The notes beneath the pieces are model-generated. The model did no database searches. It saw nothing but the letters and a program-made list of their open reading frames with translations, and was not told the DNA's origin. The translations under genes and the position numbers were made by a program. Positions 38,536-49,641 of a stretch of 64,000 bases of DNA are shown here, one piece after another (the stretch's first letter is position 1; each line of letters starts with the position of its first letter). Source of the DNA: Pezizomycotina sp. ARF18 (lineage: Eukaryota > Ascomycota); assembly GCA_002224055.1 (NCBI GenBank), contig AZLU01000023.1, positions 1 through 64,000 of the forward strand, in the 5' to 3' direction.

Positions 38536-39099
38536 ATGAGGCAAACATTGATCTCCGTCTTCGCTCTGTCCCTAATCGCTAGTTCGACCGCGGCACCGCA
38601 TCCCGTTCCCAACGCGGCGCCAGCACCAGCTGCCGCCGCCGCTCCTGAACCGTATCACGGCGACAACGGATATCATTACCACGACTACAAGTCCAAGCGG
38701 GACGCCATCCCTGAAGCCTACCACGGCGATTACGGTTATCACTACCACGACTATAAGAAAGAAAGCGATCTGCGTCACCCAACGGGTACCATATCAACTA
38801 TCCTGGGGATTATCATTACCATGACTATAGGAAGGTCAAGCGGGAAGCCTCACCGGAGCCTTATCACGACGGATACGGCGCTTCGGATTACATCCGTCAG
38901 GGTGTCTCGGGGGCGGCTACCATCCATCTTCAAAATCAAGTACGGAGGAGGGGCGATAGCAGCGTACATTGATGATCCATACGAGACTGGAGGCGAGCCT
39001 CCCGCGATGGTCGTTGCGATTGGGAAAAGGGATGATTCCAAGCTAGCAAAGAGAGGGTCTGTATTACAGGTGGAAATGGCTCTTGCAACTTTCAGGTAA
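38536..39099 (+). CDS. Secreted Kex2-type repeat precursor (Tyr/His/Gly-rich)
   Basis: The ATG at 38536 starts a clear signal peptide (MRQTLISVFALSLIASSTAA) and a Pro/Ala-rich spacer. The repeat follows: EPYHGDNGYHYHDYK, then a KR pair, then DAIPEAYHGDYGYHYHDYK, then a third unit (PGDYHYHDYR-KVKR-EASPEPYHDGYG) in a neighbouring frame, and further KR pairs (GKRDD, AKRGS) near the C-terminus. KR pairs are Kex2 sites, and DA-IP-EA or EA-SP-EP after them are X-Ala/X-Pro dipeptides of the kind trimmed by Ste13-type dipeptidyl peptidase, as in alpha-pheromone precursors. The expected mature peptides are short, Tyr/His/Gly/Asp-rich. One frame change and return are needed between about 38760 and 38930. 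A GTAAGC donor at the end of the frame suggests a 3' intron. It could be a pheromone-like, RiPP or wall-repeat precursor. Confidence 0.65.
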   Translation: MRQTLISVFALSLIASSTAAPHPVPNAAPAPAAAAAPEPYHGDNGYHYHDYKSKRDAIPEAYHGDYGYHYHDYKKESDLRHPTGTISTILGIIITMTIGRSSGKPHRSLITTDTALRITSVRVSRGRLPSIFKIKYGGGAIAAYIDDPYETGGEPPAMVVAIGKRDDSKLAKRGSVLQVEMALATFR

Positions 39100-40834
39100 G
39101 CACCCTGCCCGCAAACCGCGTTGTTCATCTTCCAGCTCTTAATAATTACATGTTCAAAGCCTTAACATTAACGGAATCATAGTGCAAAAAATAACGTTTC
39201 AATTAACTGTCTAACGGTACCACGTTGAGGCCGTCCAGCGGTAGTTGTGGTGGATTCCTGGGGCGTAAGTTCTCCTCTTGTGTGTTTGGTTGAGTGAAGA
39301 GACATTGTGAGCTACGTTATTCCTGTGAAATAGTATATGCCAATGTAATTACTTAGCACCTGCAATAGTGGGGGTGGTGGTTTTGGTGGGGTCAGCTCTC
39401 TCTCTAATACTAGTTCACAAATGTACTATCAGGGACCAAGATCTTCGGAACGGGTCGCCGTTTTTGGAGACCACCTTTGGACTGAGACGCGTGCGGAAGT
39501 TCATTGGAGAAGAGAGCACAAGTTACACTTTTGATGTTTTTTCGAGACTATCTGTTTGTTTTTTCTCGCACCCGCTCTCGTTTTTTGTTTTTCAAATCCT
39601 AGCTTTGCTGTTTAAATCGAATCCTGTAGTTGCGATGAAATTAAATATCGGTTGGCCTCCGCAGACCTACTAGTGATAAGATTATAAGAGAATTAAGCGT
39701 GAGATAGGTGAATTGGGACCCTCTGGCTATTCCAATCTCGATCAACAATGATATTTCCGACGAAAAATCTAAAACACTGATTCTTAGCTCATGGGCTTAA
39801 TATCTGGCTATATCCGGTAGAGGCGCTGGAAGATGATAGTTTTAGCGCCGATCAAGATTTCGGCCGCCATGACAACGTTCGAACCAGCCGCTCTAGTACT
39901 AGACCTCAAGATCATTTGTCTTCTGTTTGTGTTTCCAGAAGCGAAAGATGGTCTGAAAACGGTAAGCTACTAGTGTCGATAAAAGTTTGTTTTGCTCCGA
40001 TGACCGATGGACAGGTTCCCGCTCGCCGAGAATCTCTCTGAGTAGGTGATTTGTCTGAACATATCCCTAGTCGGGATTTTGAAAGATCTCGAAAGACTGG
40101 TACTTGTGGCATTTTACATATTTTCACTCTACGTCCTTCTCTTAAGGCTATTAGTGGCTACTTCACGATATTCGGACGTTTCGTTTCTCCTGCTAGATTC
40201 TCATAAGTATGTCTAGAATGGCGACGGCTAGTTCGCGCAGGAGACAAATACTTGAAACTAGACACTTACTATAGTTTTATCAGTTTCCTATATTTTATGG
40301 GATCATCACGAAATTACATAAACCTCGTTCCGTCTCGTCTTTTATGAAATAAAGGCAGCTATCGCTGTCTCGTAGGTGAGATAATGAAAAAAGTCTCCAT
40401 CGGATCTTCCAGTCGTCTCTATTCACGCAGGATTGAGAACATCGCATTTTTTTCGGAGAGATAATTTCAATGTAGGTTGAGAATCTTGAAACTACGATGT
40501 CTTGTCTTTGGAATGGATTCTTGAATTGCAAAAGGCTCGGATCGGATTTTCCGAGTCGAGACGTCTTGTCATGGCATCTCCTCGAGTAATGTGAAATTGC
40601 ATCACTGCAGAGGCACCCAAAAGTTATAGCTCATAGCGGTCAGGAGTGTAGATATTTCGAGGCTTCAAAACATTCTAGTACCCTAGTATTCATGTGAAAC
40701 AATATACTAATAGATCGCATAATTTCTTGCGTACTTGTCAACGCTAGCCAACTGAATTGGAGATATTTCATATCTATATTATAGAAATCTATATCAATTA
40801 ACACTAATATTATTATATGCAAAACAAAGCTATG
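39100..40834. other. Intergenic, no gene found
   Basis: Ordinary composition. The plus frame at 39368-39673 is open but has no recognisable features. No RiPP-modifying oxidase-like gene was recognised beside the Kex2-repeat gene. Confidence 0.4.
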
Positions 40835-41696
40835 CTATGTTTCTAATGCATAACGACAAATTGAAGAGGAGAGGATAAGGAGGATATTCGGAAGCTTAGA
40901 GCATAAAACGAGCGAGGAACTTCCAGCAAAGGCCGCGGCAACGACGACGCGGGCGGCGTTGGAGGTAGCGTCCGAAGAGTTGCTTGGTGGAGCGGCGAAC
41001 CGGTCTGAGTTCCGGAGCTCTTGGCGGTTCCAGTGCTAAGTGTAGTACTTCGCTGGCGCTGGCACTGGCACTTCCCGACACGCTCCCAGTGGCGTTCGAC
41101 GTCGGCTCCGATCCGAAAAACGTGATGCCGTTGTCCTTGGCCCACTTGTAGCACTCGCCCTGGCCAATCTGCGTGGCGATATTAACTGCGTCGGGGCTGA
41201 TCTTGCCGACGCACTCGGTGAAGTCCTCGGAACCCTGGCGTCTGCAGAGAACTACCGGTTTGGGCGTCAACTGTTGGGTGCGAGGATCTTCTCGCAGAAG
41301 CAGCCCCAATCGCTGCTGTCCTTGCACTTTAAGGCGGTGAAGAGTTTGGTGAAGCATTGCTCCTGTGATCGGATTAGCCTTTGCAATTAACTAAAGTAAG
41401 ATTTTAGATGGTAGTGAACTTACGATGTGAGGAGATGCGGTTGGGATAGCGGTGGGAACGGCGGTTCCGGTAGCGACAAGCGGTTCGTCGCTTGTATCTG
41501 TTTCAAGGGCGGTTGGGATAGCGGACCCGGACGGCGATCCCGTAATCTCGGAAATTAGCGAGGCCGAGGCCGATCCGGAGGCGGCGGGTGTGGCATCGGT
41601 TTCGGCTCCGGAGGCGGCGGCGCTCTCGCCTGCACTTTGAGCAAGAACGTAAGGAGCAGCAGCGGCGATAAGAAGGAGCTGAGCGGAGAACCTCAT
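40835..41696 (-). CDS. CFEM-like, Ser/Ala-rich GPI-type surface protein, copy 1 (frame-broken)
   Basis: The ATG at 41696 starts a signal peptide (MRFSAQLLLIAAAAPYVLAQ) and a Ser/Ala/Thr-rich stalk ending VPTAIPTASPHI. A GTAAGT donor follows, and after the ATCACAG acceptor the exon reads EQCFTKLFTALKCKDSSDWGC, then FCEK. A frame change leads to SEDFTECVGKISPDAVNIATQ and GECYKWAKDNGITFFG, then an N-glycosylation-rich SNATGSVSGSASAS stretch. The last part, in another frame, is NAARVVVAAAFAGSSSLVL, a hydrophobic tail typical of GPI attachment. Cys spacing C-x9-C-x7-C-x1-C...C...C resembles CFEM domains (surface proteins, some haem-binding), though not all eight canonical Cys were placed. It is a paralogue of the gene at 42837-43539, same strand. 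Confidence 0.6.
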
Positions 41697-42836
41697 TGTG
41701 TCGGGTTGTATATTAAGTCGTTAAACTGGTTGTTCTTTGTTGGTAGTTAGGAAGTGTCGATCATATGTGTTTTGGATGAATATTAGAAACAGGAAAAGCC
41801 TTTGGAAACGTGCGTCGAGGGACACGATCCTTTTATATTGAAGCTCTTCAAGAGAAATAGAGCGTTTGAAGATTGCAAGATTTCAGTAATGCGAAACTAT
41901 CCTAATATCAATGCCATTATCGCTTGCCTGAAGGAATCAAATTCGTTCTAGATGCGTATTGAAGTGCATGAAATCTCTCATTGCAGTTATAAACTTGGCC
42001 GGCGATCCCCAACTAGTCTCAATTTCGCGAAAACAGCAGCGATTATGCAGGAAGATTTTCTATGGAGATCGCATATCCGTGCCGATTACTCATGAAACTT
42101 GCGGTATACGGGATCGCTGATAGATTGGGGAGCCAAATTTCGAATTTCGTGAGGTCTACGCGACAAGAATCGAGTCTGTTTTGATTCAGGAACAGCCGGA
42201 GAATATCTTTAAAACGCGATTCCTTTGTTTGTTTATCGTTTCAACTTTACAGTTAGTTATAAGATGAAACGGAGATCAACGCTAAAAAAGCCCTGGGAAT
42301 ATAGACTGAGGCTTTCTATATGAGGGATCATATTAGATTGAAATATGATCACCAGCCTTTTTGCTACGCTCGTAAGAATGATTAATACTTGCTATTGTCG
42401 CGAAAGATTTACAATGGAAGAGATTTGTTCGTGAACGATCTAACTGTTCCAACGATCTGTCAAATGCTCGATTAAGAAGAGGTGTTAATAAGACAGCCTG
42501 CAGGCCAATCTGGTGTCAGAGGTGCTGCTTACGGCTGGAGCTATACCGCTGTCGCGGTAATCATGCGATGTTCGAACGTGAACCACAAAAAGTTAGCGAA
42601 GAGTATTGCAACTTTGCCAAACGAGTGAGGAAGAGAGCACCGTTAATAACGTTTGGGCCATGGTTGGATAGATAAGGAATTGCATCTGCATATTATATCT
42701 AGCTTAAGAAGCAAAGGCATGCTACTAAAAAATATATCATTGAAGTATTCCTGATCTATTCTATTGCTGTTGCAAGACATTCTTCTACTAACACAACTAG
42801 CTTTCTAATTGAACAAATAGCGGACCGGGCGGTCCT
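41697..42836. other. Intergenic between the two CFEM-like genes
   Basis: No gene found. It contains the promoter of copy 1 and the 3' end region of copy 2. Confidence 0.5.
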
Positions 42837-43539
42837 CTAAACAACGATCGCTAAAGACGCGACCCCAGCACTGCCATAGCCAAACATTCGCGGATGAGTA
42901 GCTAGCGCCTGAGGTAGAGCTAGCGCTCGCCGCAGTCCCGTGCTCGAACCACTAGCCTTTGATACAGTCGAAGACCCAGTAGCTGACGAGCTGGCTGATG
43001 AACCGTCGCAGTAGCAGCGGCACCGCTAGCGTTCTCCGTCGGCTCGGCGGTCGCGAAAATACCCATAGACTTCTGGAACTGTACTCCAGCAAACTGCTGC
43101 ATTTCACTGGCAACTACAAACCAAATTTCACGGAGATTAGTGACTGTTTAAAATATTTGGAGACCCGGAGACGGGGAGAAAACTTACTCTGCAAAGCGTC
43201 GGGCCCAACTTATTCATGCAATTCTCAAAGTTCGTTTGAGTTTTATCCGATGCGCTGGACTCGGTGCCGAAGCCGGAGCTCGGGTTGAAGAGGCAGTTCC
43301 AGTCCTGGTTTTTGCACTTCTGGGCCTCGAATACCGGTTTCCAACAGGCGAGCTATTTCCGAGAAGAGGGGCTGCGTTAGCAAAAGATCTATTATCTCAG
43401 CAGGGTCAGGAACCTCGCCATACGATTTCAGGGGAAGCGCTAGGCATCGCGGTGGGCACAGCGTCGGAGTCGGCAGTGCTAGACGCGGCCAGAGCGCCGG
43501 TCGCGCTGACGGCGAGGATTGAATGTATGAAAACTTCAT
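42837..43539 (-). CDS. CFEM-like GPI-type surface protein, copy 2 (frame-broken)
   Basis: The ATG at 43539 opens a leader that in the next frame reads IHSILAVSATGALAASST, then VPTAMPSASPEIV. An intron with GTATGG donor and GCTAACGCAG acceptor sits at the same place as in copy 1. Exon 2 reads FEAQKCKNQDWNCLFNPSSG, then NFENCMNKLGPTLC, matching copy 1's KCKDSSDWGC and DFTECVGKI. A further intron (AGTAAG to TTTGTAG region) leads to MQQFAGVQFQKSMGIFATAEP, which aligns with copy 1's CYKWAKDNGITFFGSEP, then a Ser/Thr-rich stalk and a hydrophobic end (GYGSAGVASLAIVV) stopping at 42837. The conserved intron position and domain order show tandem duplication. The CFEM label is tentative. Confidence 0.55.
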
Positions 43540-44062
43540 TTTTCGGCGATTATATAAGATGAATTTATGTTACGACGAAGTAAGTAGGGAGGATGGAAAA
43601 CGGTTTGCCACGATTTTTGTGGGATATAGGAGTTATATAGGGGGTTCGTCTAACTTTTGCGAATTTTAAAATATTTTTTTATCGAGATTCGAGACTTGGC
43701 CGCGAAGTGTCGATGTATCGATGGTTTAAATAGAAAACATCCAAAACATTTAGTGAATCAGGAGGTCAAGATAGTTATTGGTTCTAATGGTAAAAGGCAT
43801 TTGGGTTGCATTTCGTTGACTTCTCATGATTCTAGTCATTTTCGCCTCATTACACTTAGGTATGAGCTGGAGGCATCTACATAGAGCGCCGGAAGATCAT
43901 GTTGGCGCATTGTTGGCTTCAAGGCTCAGCGTTTACCAGGTTTTAAGTTCCAGTTTCCTGTATGGAAACAGATCCTAAATGCTTTCCTCCTGAGACTTGA
44001 TGTTTTGATATAGATAAATTCTGGAAGTTATAATTCAATAGCATCTCGCGGGAAAGTGTAGA
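43540..44062. other. Intergenic, no gene found
   Basis: The plus frame at 43657-43884 is open but unsupported by motif or leader. Confidence 0.4.
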
Positions 44063-44353
44063 TTAAAAATTTCTCCTGGAACATATAAGATCTTCAGAGT
44101 TTCTCCAAAACAGCAAGTGAAACGACTTTGGCAGGAAATAACGCCCAATCTCCAGCCAAACACTCTCTGTTACCTTCCTCAACCATACATAGAGTTCGCC
44201 CTCTGCTTGAAATAGCTGCTCATGAGAGAAGCAATCTTTCATAAGGCTGTCACCAATTTTCTTGAGGTACATCATTCCTTGTTGATTTTACCGCCACCAA
44301 GCGACGAGAGCCGGTAATACTGTGGTCGCGAGCGCAAAGAGGAATAATTTCAT
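44063..44353 (-). pseudogene. Small secreted protein, frame-broken
   Basis: The ATG at 44353 begins a textbook signal peptide (MKLFLFALATTVLPALVA) that hits a stop after AWWR. A neighbouring frame continues YLKKIGDSLMKDCFSHEQLF and a Glu/Trp-rich segment (GELYVWLRKVTESVWLEIG) to 44063. The first 18 residues look intact, so the break is recent or an assembly indel. Family unknown. Confidence 0.4.
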
Positions 44354-44755
44354 GGTTTGTTAGATATTATACTGCAACGAAGCAATTTTCTGGACTATCC
44401 TTGTGTTCTTGCAAAGGCGCTGTAAATTGAGATTTCAATATCTATAGTAGTGGAGCCCTTCTAAATAGCGTGGTCAGAATTGAGTTTCCGTCCGTGGCTT
44501 TTGCAAACAAAAATTATAAATCGAGATTCTTCGCGAAATGTTAAGATTTAATAGGTTCAGCTGATCGACCGTGAAACAAGTTTAACCGCTTTATAGGCGG
44601 AACATAGAATATCACGAGACGAGATGGAGTGTTCTGGAGCGGGAAGTCTTCAACTTTGCTGTTGGTTTGTTCGCTAGAAAATATCTCCACCACGCAAACT
44701 TTGAAAGAATCTAGCTTTACGTCCTAAGAGCTTGTATAATATGGTGAATAATTCC

Positions 44756-45488
44756 GCAGTCGCGGTGGATGTTGTATAAACCGTAACAGAATATCTGAAA
44801 TCGGAGTCAGAGCATCTGTACCTTGCAAGGAGATAATTCTGCTGCTATCGTTAAATATGAGGCGACTCGTGTTATTCTTAACTCTACGCCCACAATTCTC
44901 TCCGCGCCTACGCCAGGATGGTTTAGTAGTGTCGTGAATACTGTAGCACCATATTTAGTGAAAGCCACGGATTTTGTTGGTAATCTGTTCGCTGAATCCG
45001 ATAATCAAGCTCCCGGCGCTCACCAGCGGATTCTTGAAATAGAGTGACGCCGACGCCAGAACAAACACCGGAGCCTGAGGTCATTCTGAACAGGGCTACT
45101 CTCGATAACCTCGCGCTTTCACTCATCGGTAATAAAACGATGGAGGAGATCTACGACGATAATTACATCGGCCTCGTCCTCAACTACAAATTCCGCCGTG
45201 GTCCGAGCTAGGTATCGGGTTCTTAACGTGACAGTTTCTGGAAATTCCATAAAGTTGGACGCCAAGGGCACCCTAAAAAAGATGACAACTATCGACTATA
45301 CAACTCCCCGAGCTCAAGAAAGTCAGTATTATGTCTATCGAACTACTACCTTTGAGACGGTTCAAGGACTGGAAGCGGAGTTCTATCATCAACCGTGCTA
45401 TCGCATTAGAGCAGTGGTAAACACAGACGGGGACATATTTGACGCTGCTAACTTGATAGGTTTCTTCAATACATGTATCGACTCGTAA
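44756..45488 (+). CDS. Hypothetical protein, frame-broken
   Basis: Three consecutive pieces read as one protein over two frame changes: a first with ATRVILNSTPTILSAPTPGW and FSSVVNTVAPYLVKATDFVG, a second with PEVILNRATLDNLALSLIG and MEEIYDDNYIGLVLNYKF, and a third (45198-45488) with RYRVLNVTVSGNSIKLDAKG and a Tyr/Thr-rich end FFNTCIDS. The start is uncertain; the ATG at 44756 is possible. The beta-rich pattern suggests an extracellular fold, but no family was recognised. Confidence 0.4.
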
Positions 45489-46151
45489 TGTGCGTGGAAT
45501 TACACTGTTCCGTGAACAGGCCCTGGCGAAAACGTAGCTCCGTGGTTTCTATAGTTAGCTGGACTTTTCGACCGGACTTACCTACTTTACTAGTCGCAAA
45601 TTTGTCAAGTCCGCTCAGTCGATGGGAATAAACTTGCTCAACGCCCTACAAAACACCGGCACCGAGTATCTAGTTACTAAGAGAGCTTAGGACTCTTAAT
45701 AGAAGCCGCATCGAGGTTATATGAATTAGAGATTAATCGATTAAATATCATTTTAAACGATCGAATCGTGGTGATCGATATGGATGTTTGGACTTTGAAG
45801 CAGGTGCGTGCAACTACAATTACTCGTGCGTGTCTCCAGGGTTTTTTTTTTTTTTTTTGCTTTTGCTGCAGACGCGGTAACCCGCGTCGAGCGGTCCTTG
45901 ACGCCAAAAACTCTGCGCCTTCTTTAATTCCTCACAACTTACTTACTCTCTTTGATATCAACAACATACGAGCTACTTCTACTGTTCGATAAACTCCTAT
46001 CATCATCTATCATCATCACGAGACCTCTTGGCTAGCTGTTCTAGCTCAGCTTCATTGAACGGAGACCTACCTTCTACTCTCAAGCCTGATCTTGGATGTC
46101 TGAGGTTTTTGAGCACGTTATTGTCAAAAGAAACACACACCCCGGTGGCAC
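45489..46151. other. Intergenic with T-run
   Basis: No gene found. A 17-base T-run lies at 45842-45858. Confidence 0.45.
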
Positions 46152-47413
46152 GATGAGTACCTTGGAAGCTCACATCCGAGGGTGCCTCGCGATCGCGACG
46201 AAAACTTCGAGCCTGAAGCTCCAGCGGACAGTTCTTCAGTAATCAGGAGAGGCCAATTCATCGAATCGGTCTCCATCACCAATCCAATCAAGGTCCAAGA
46301 GCCTGCAGATGGCGGCAAGAGTAAGGCCACATTCTTTCCCTTTCGCCTCTCGTTCTACGATAGTTGCGCGTGCTAACAGACCTAGACGACGCTACCCCAG
46401 AGCTACCAACGCCATCGATCCCAACCTCCTCGACCCTTCTACTACGCCGCAGCAGCCCTCATCGCAGCCTACGACCGCCATGCAGGTCCGACAAAAGCGC
46501 AGCTCGAGCAACCTGAATCCATCACTACCCTCCTCTCCCACCCGCAAGCGCCGCTCGCCATCACCTTCCCTCCCGCCGACACCGCTCTCAGACACTGGCA
46601 ATCCCACCTACCACCCCACCAGTGACACCGTCTTCCCTCCGACTCCATCTCCGTCAAGGACTTCCCCTCCACCTCCCGCGCCACCAAATCAACCCTTTTC
46701 TCCATCGACGACGACAACAGCAGCAGCAAGCATTCCTCTTCTTTCACCGAGCGCCTCCGCCGCATCGACGAGGGACGCGAAAAGGAGATGAAGGAGTACC
46801 TCACCACGACGAAATCGACCAGGCTCGCGGGAGCTAACAAAACCCGCGCGTGGCTAGAGAGCGAGACACTCGCGGGGCTCGTCAGGTCCAGCGAGGACGA
46901 GGAGCAGGCGAGGCTGAGGGAGGTCGAAGTCAGGTGTCTCGAAGAGAACCGCGGGTCCTCGCAGCAGGAGAAGCAGCTACAGAGGAGGCCGTCGCAGATT
47001 TCAGGGGAGGTTTCACGTCGGAGGAAAGTCACACTAACGAGGGAAGAAGATTAAGATGAAGGATAGGATGGCAGGTAAGCCGGCTGCTAAGGCTTCTGCT
47101 TCTGCTTCCTCTAGGTCAAAGTCGCGCTCTGTTTCTTTCGGACCGTTCGCGGGAAGATGACGCGTAAGGGGAGCTATACGGACGACAGTCAGTTGGGGAC
47201 GATGAAGCGGAAAGAGATGCTGGGGAGAACGATGACCAGGATGAAAGCGACGAGAAGGAAGTCTCTGGAGAGAATACCACGAACAGCCCTCCTGGCTCTG
47301 TCAGTCCCTCAGAACTTGAAATCCCGTTGGTTGCAGCTGCTACCGATGATTATAAGCATCTGAGGAAGGGCATGCCTGGCTATTTCGACCCAAATATTAA
47401 AGCGAAAAAGTAA
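46152..47413 (+). CDS. Hypothetical charged coiled-coil protein with an intron (frame-broken)
   Basis: The ATG at 46152 (MSTLEAH) is followed, one frame over, by RDRDENFEPEAPADSSS and ITNPIKVQEPADGGK. An intron with GTAAGG donor near 46321 and GCTAACAG acceptor near 46380 joins in phase to NLDDATPELPTP. Later pieces include AALIAAYDRHAGPTKAQLEQ, a Pro/Ser linker, SSSFTERLRRIDEGREKEM, TRAWLESETLAGLVRSSEDE and a long Glu/Arg coiled coil. The acidic C-terminus reads ENDDQDESDEKEVSGENTT and ends GMPGYFDPNIKAKK at 47413. Several frame changes are needed. It lacks a signal peptide, so it is probably intracellular. I do not recognise the family. The 187-residue minus frame over it is a shadow. Confidence 0.45.
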
Positions 47414-47962
47414 AGCCGCAAGAGGCGAAGAAAAGAGATTTTTTACTTCGAACTACTGTTTTATTGATCTCGTTTCCTTCTGTTTCGAAGCATTCTATAA
47501 TTTTTATATCGTACAAGCCTGCCCATGCTTAGATCTTCATGATACCATTCCTACGACTACGAATGTCCAAAAGTTACAGCTTTTCATTACTTTAAATTAG
47601 CAACCACCTTTATATATAGGAGTTCCCGGCTGGGTTCTATTCCTAAAAGTCATCAAACAAATTAATAAATGCCAATATCAAACCACTCTCCGCTTGAAAT
47701 CCGAAAGATGGATAACCTGAGACATCTGAGGTGATTTGTGCCCTGACGTGTAAAAATCGCTTTTCTGTTTTACCTATGAATTGAGCTATGTCTCTCACGA
47801 GATTCTAGACCATCATGAACGTTGACGGGAGCAACAAACAAAAGCAAAAAGAGGCACCAGGCCAAAGCAACGAAAGATGTTATATAACTCCTGTCGGACT
47901 GTAAAGTATGCCGTAGAATTGCAGCGTAGGGTCATTCCTTTTTAACGAGGTTAAAATCCACC
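47414..47962. other. Intergenic, promoter of the secreted gene at 47963
   Basis: No gene found. Confidence 0.5.
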
Positions 47963-48985
47963 ATGAAGTTATCCATATATCTCACATCGCTAGCCATCGG
48001 CCTCGTGGCCGCTGAATACGACGCCGACTACATCCGCGGCCTCCACGCAACTTACGATTCCACCGCCCTAACTTCCCAAGAAGCCATCTCCCGACTATCC
48101 AAGGGACACCGTGACCTCATAGGCGACCTAATCCCCGCATCGAAGACATAACCAACTTCATAGGCCCTGTAATCCTTGACCCCAAAAAACGGCGGAGCAA
48201 GCAAACAGTCGCATACACAGAAGACCTCGAACGCGCTAAAGAAATAATAAATAACGTTCTAAACCGGCTGAATTACTTGTTAAAATGGAAAAAAAGGTGC
48301 TGAAGGGTTTATGGGAGGCGCAGAGGGTGATGGAGGGAAGGATGCTATGAGTGAGGAGCACGCGGCGGTGTTGAGGGTTACGCAGAGTTGGGAGGATATC
48401 GCTGCGGACGCGATTGCGATGGTGGGGGAGGCGGAGAGCGATTTGAGGAGGTTGTTGAATAGGAGGGATATTGCGTCGCGGGGTGGGAGGGCTGGGTTGC
48501 CGGCGAGGCCGAAGCGGAAACCGGGGCCGAAGGGTAAGGCATACTGGCAAATGGCATGGCCGGACCTCAGGTTCGGCGGCGGGAGGGCAGGGTGAAGGCG
48601 GGCAGAGCGACCAAGTAGTACACATTCCACCGCGTCTGCCGGCGCAAGAAGTTTACGAGCTGCGAAACGAACTTCTGCAGCACGCTTATAATGATCCTAT
48701 ATATGAATTTGGCTTTACACAAGAGCAGCAGCGGCGGCAAGAGCAAGAGCAACGGCGACAAGAGCAGCAGCAGCAGGAAGATATAGAAGCCGAACCCGCT
48801 TTCCAATTTTTCACTCGAGCCGAATTGGAGACGCTTGAAGCTGGCCCAGCGCAAGAAAACAGCAGCAAAGGAGGCCGGAAAAAGACAAAGAAGCTGCTAC
48901 AGCTTCCGAATTCTTCACTCAAGCAGAACTAGACGCACTAGAGGCAGGTCCTGGGCTAGTGGCAAGGACGACTTCTTTAGCGTAG
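47963..48985 (+). CDS. Secreted coiled-coil protein, pair member 1 (frame-broken)
   Basis: The ATG at 47963 in good context (CCACCATGA) starts a signal peptide (MKLSIYLTSLAIGLVAA). The mature part begins EYDADYIRGLHATYDS and ends its first frame at LIGDLIP; the next frame continues IEDITNFIGPVILDPKKRR and an alpha-helical stretch. A later piece has SWEDIAADAIAMVGEAESDL, a basic GLPARPKRKPGPKG segment, then a Gln/Glu/Arg-rich region and two copies of FFT[RQ]AEL[ED][TA]LEAGP at about 48810 and 48920, ending at 48985. About four frame changes are needed. The mature N-terminus matches the next gene at 49642, so they are paralogues. Secretion is inferred; function unknown. Confidence 0.5.
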
Positions 48986-49641
48986 ATTATGAGGTCCAAG
49001 CTCGAGACTTTTGGGGGGGACGACCAGTTTTTCGACCCTACCTTGGAGGGTGGCAAAGGAAGTCTGGTGAGGATTTCTTCGGTTAGGGAGGAACTGTGAC
49101 ATCCAAAGCCGCAATACTAATCCATGGATCGAGCATGGGCCCTCTTGTTCCGGTTACCGCGGCGGCGTGCCTTTGTTCTGCTAGAGGAGGTTTCTTTCCG
49201 CCTGCATATATGATCACGACTCAACTTGATTGTTCTCTTTGGGTTTAGGCTTAACTTTCAATAGTAGCGAAGATACAATATATCCTGTGGCCTATAGATC
49301 TAGGGGAGCAAAGCCTGGGCGGACATCGTGATGTTCTAGTACGATCTAGTCTAATGATTCCAGTATCATGTTTCCAACTTTCGGGTTGGAGGGGTTTTCT
49401 AAGACCTTTGTCTTAGTTCTCAGATCTCCGTATAAACTAAGATGTAACGCAAGGGGACTAATAGCCTAGATCAAAGTTTCCTACGTTGTCTATAAGAGAT
49501 GTCTTACCAGCAGCATCTGACCAGTTAATCATAGAACTCAGGCCATTATATCTGTAAGTGAATCTCGAGAGGAGACAATTCACCTTTCTATCTTCTTTTG
49601 TTTGTCACTAAATCAGCAAACACCCTCTGGATTCATCAGCC
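48986..49641. other. Intergenic, no gene found
   Basis: Nothing recognisable; contains the promoter of the 49642 gene. Confidence 0.5.

Noticed and set aside
38536-39099. A full UstA/dikaritin-type RiPP cluster
   Set aside because: The precursor layout is suggestive, but no DUF3328-type oxidase or other tailoring gene was recognised nearby.
46469-47032. 187-residue minus-strand frame
   Set aside because: Ser/Leu-rich shadow of the plus-strand gene 46152-47413, whose spliced frames carry coiled-coil and acidic patterns.
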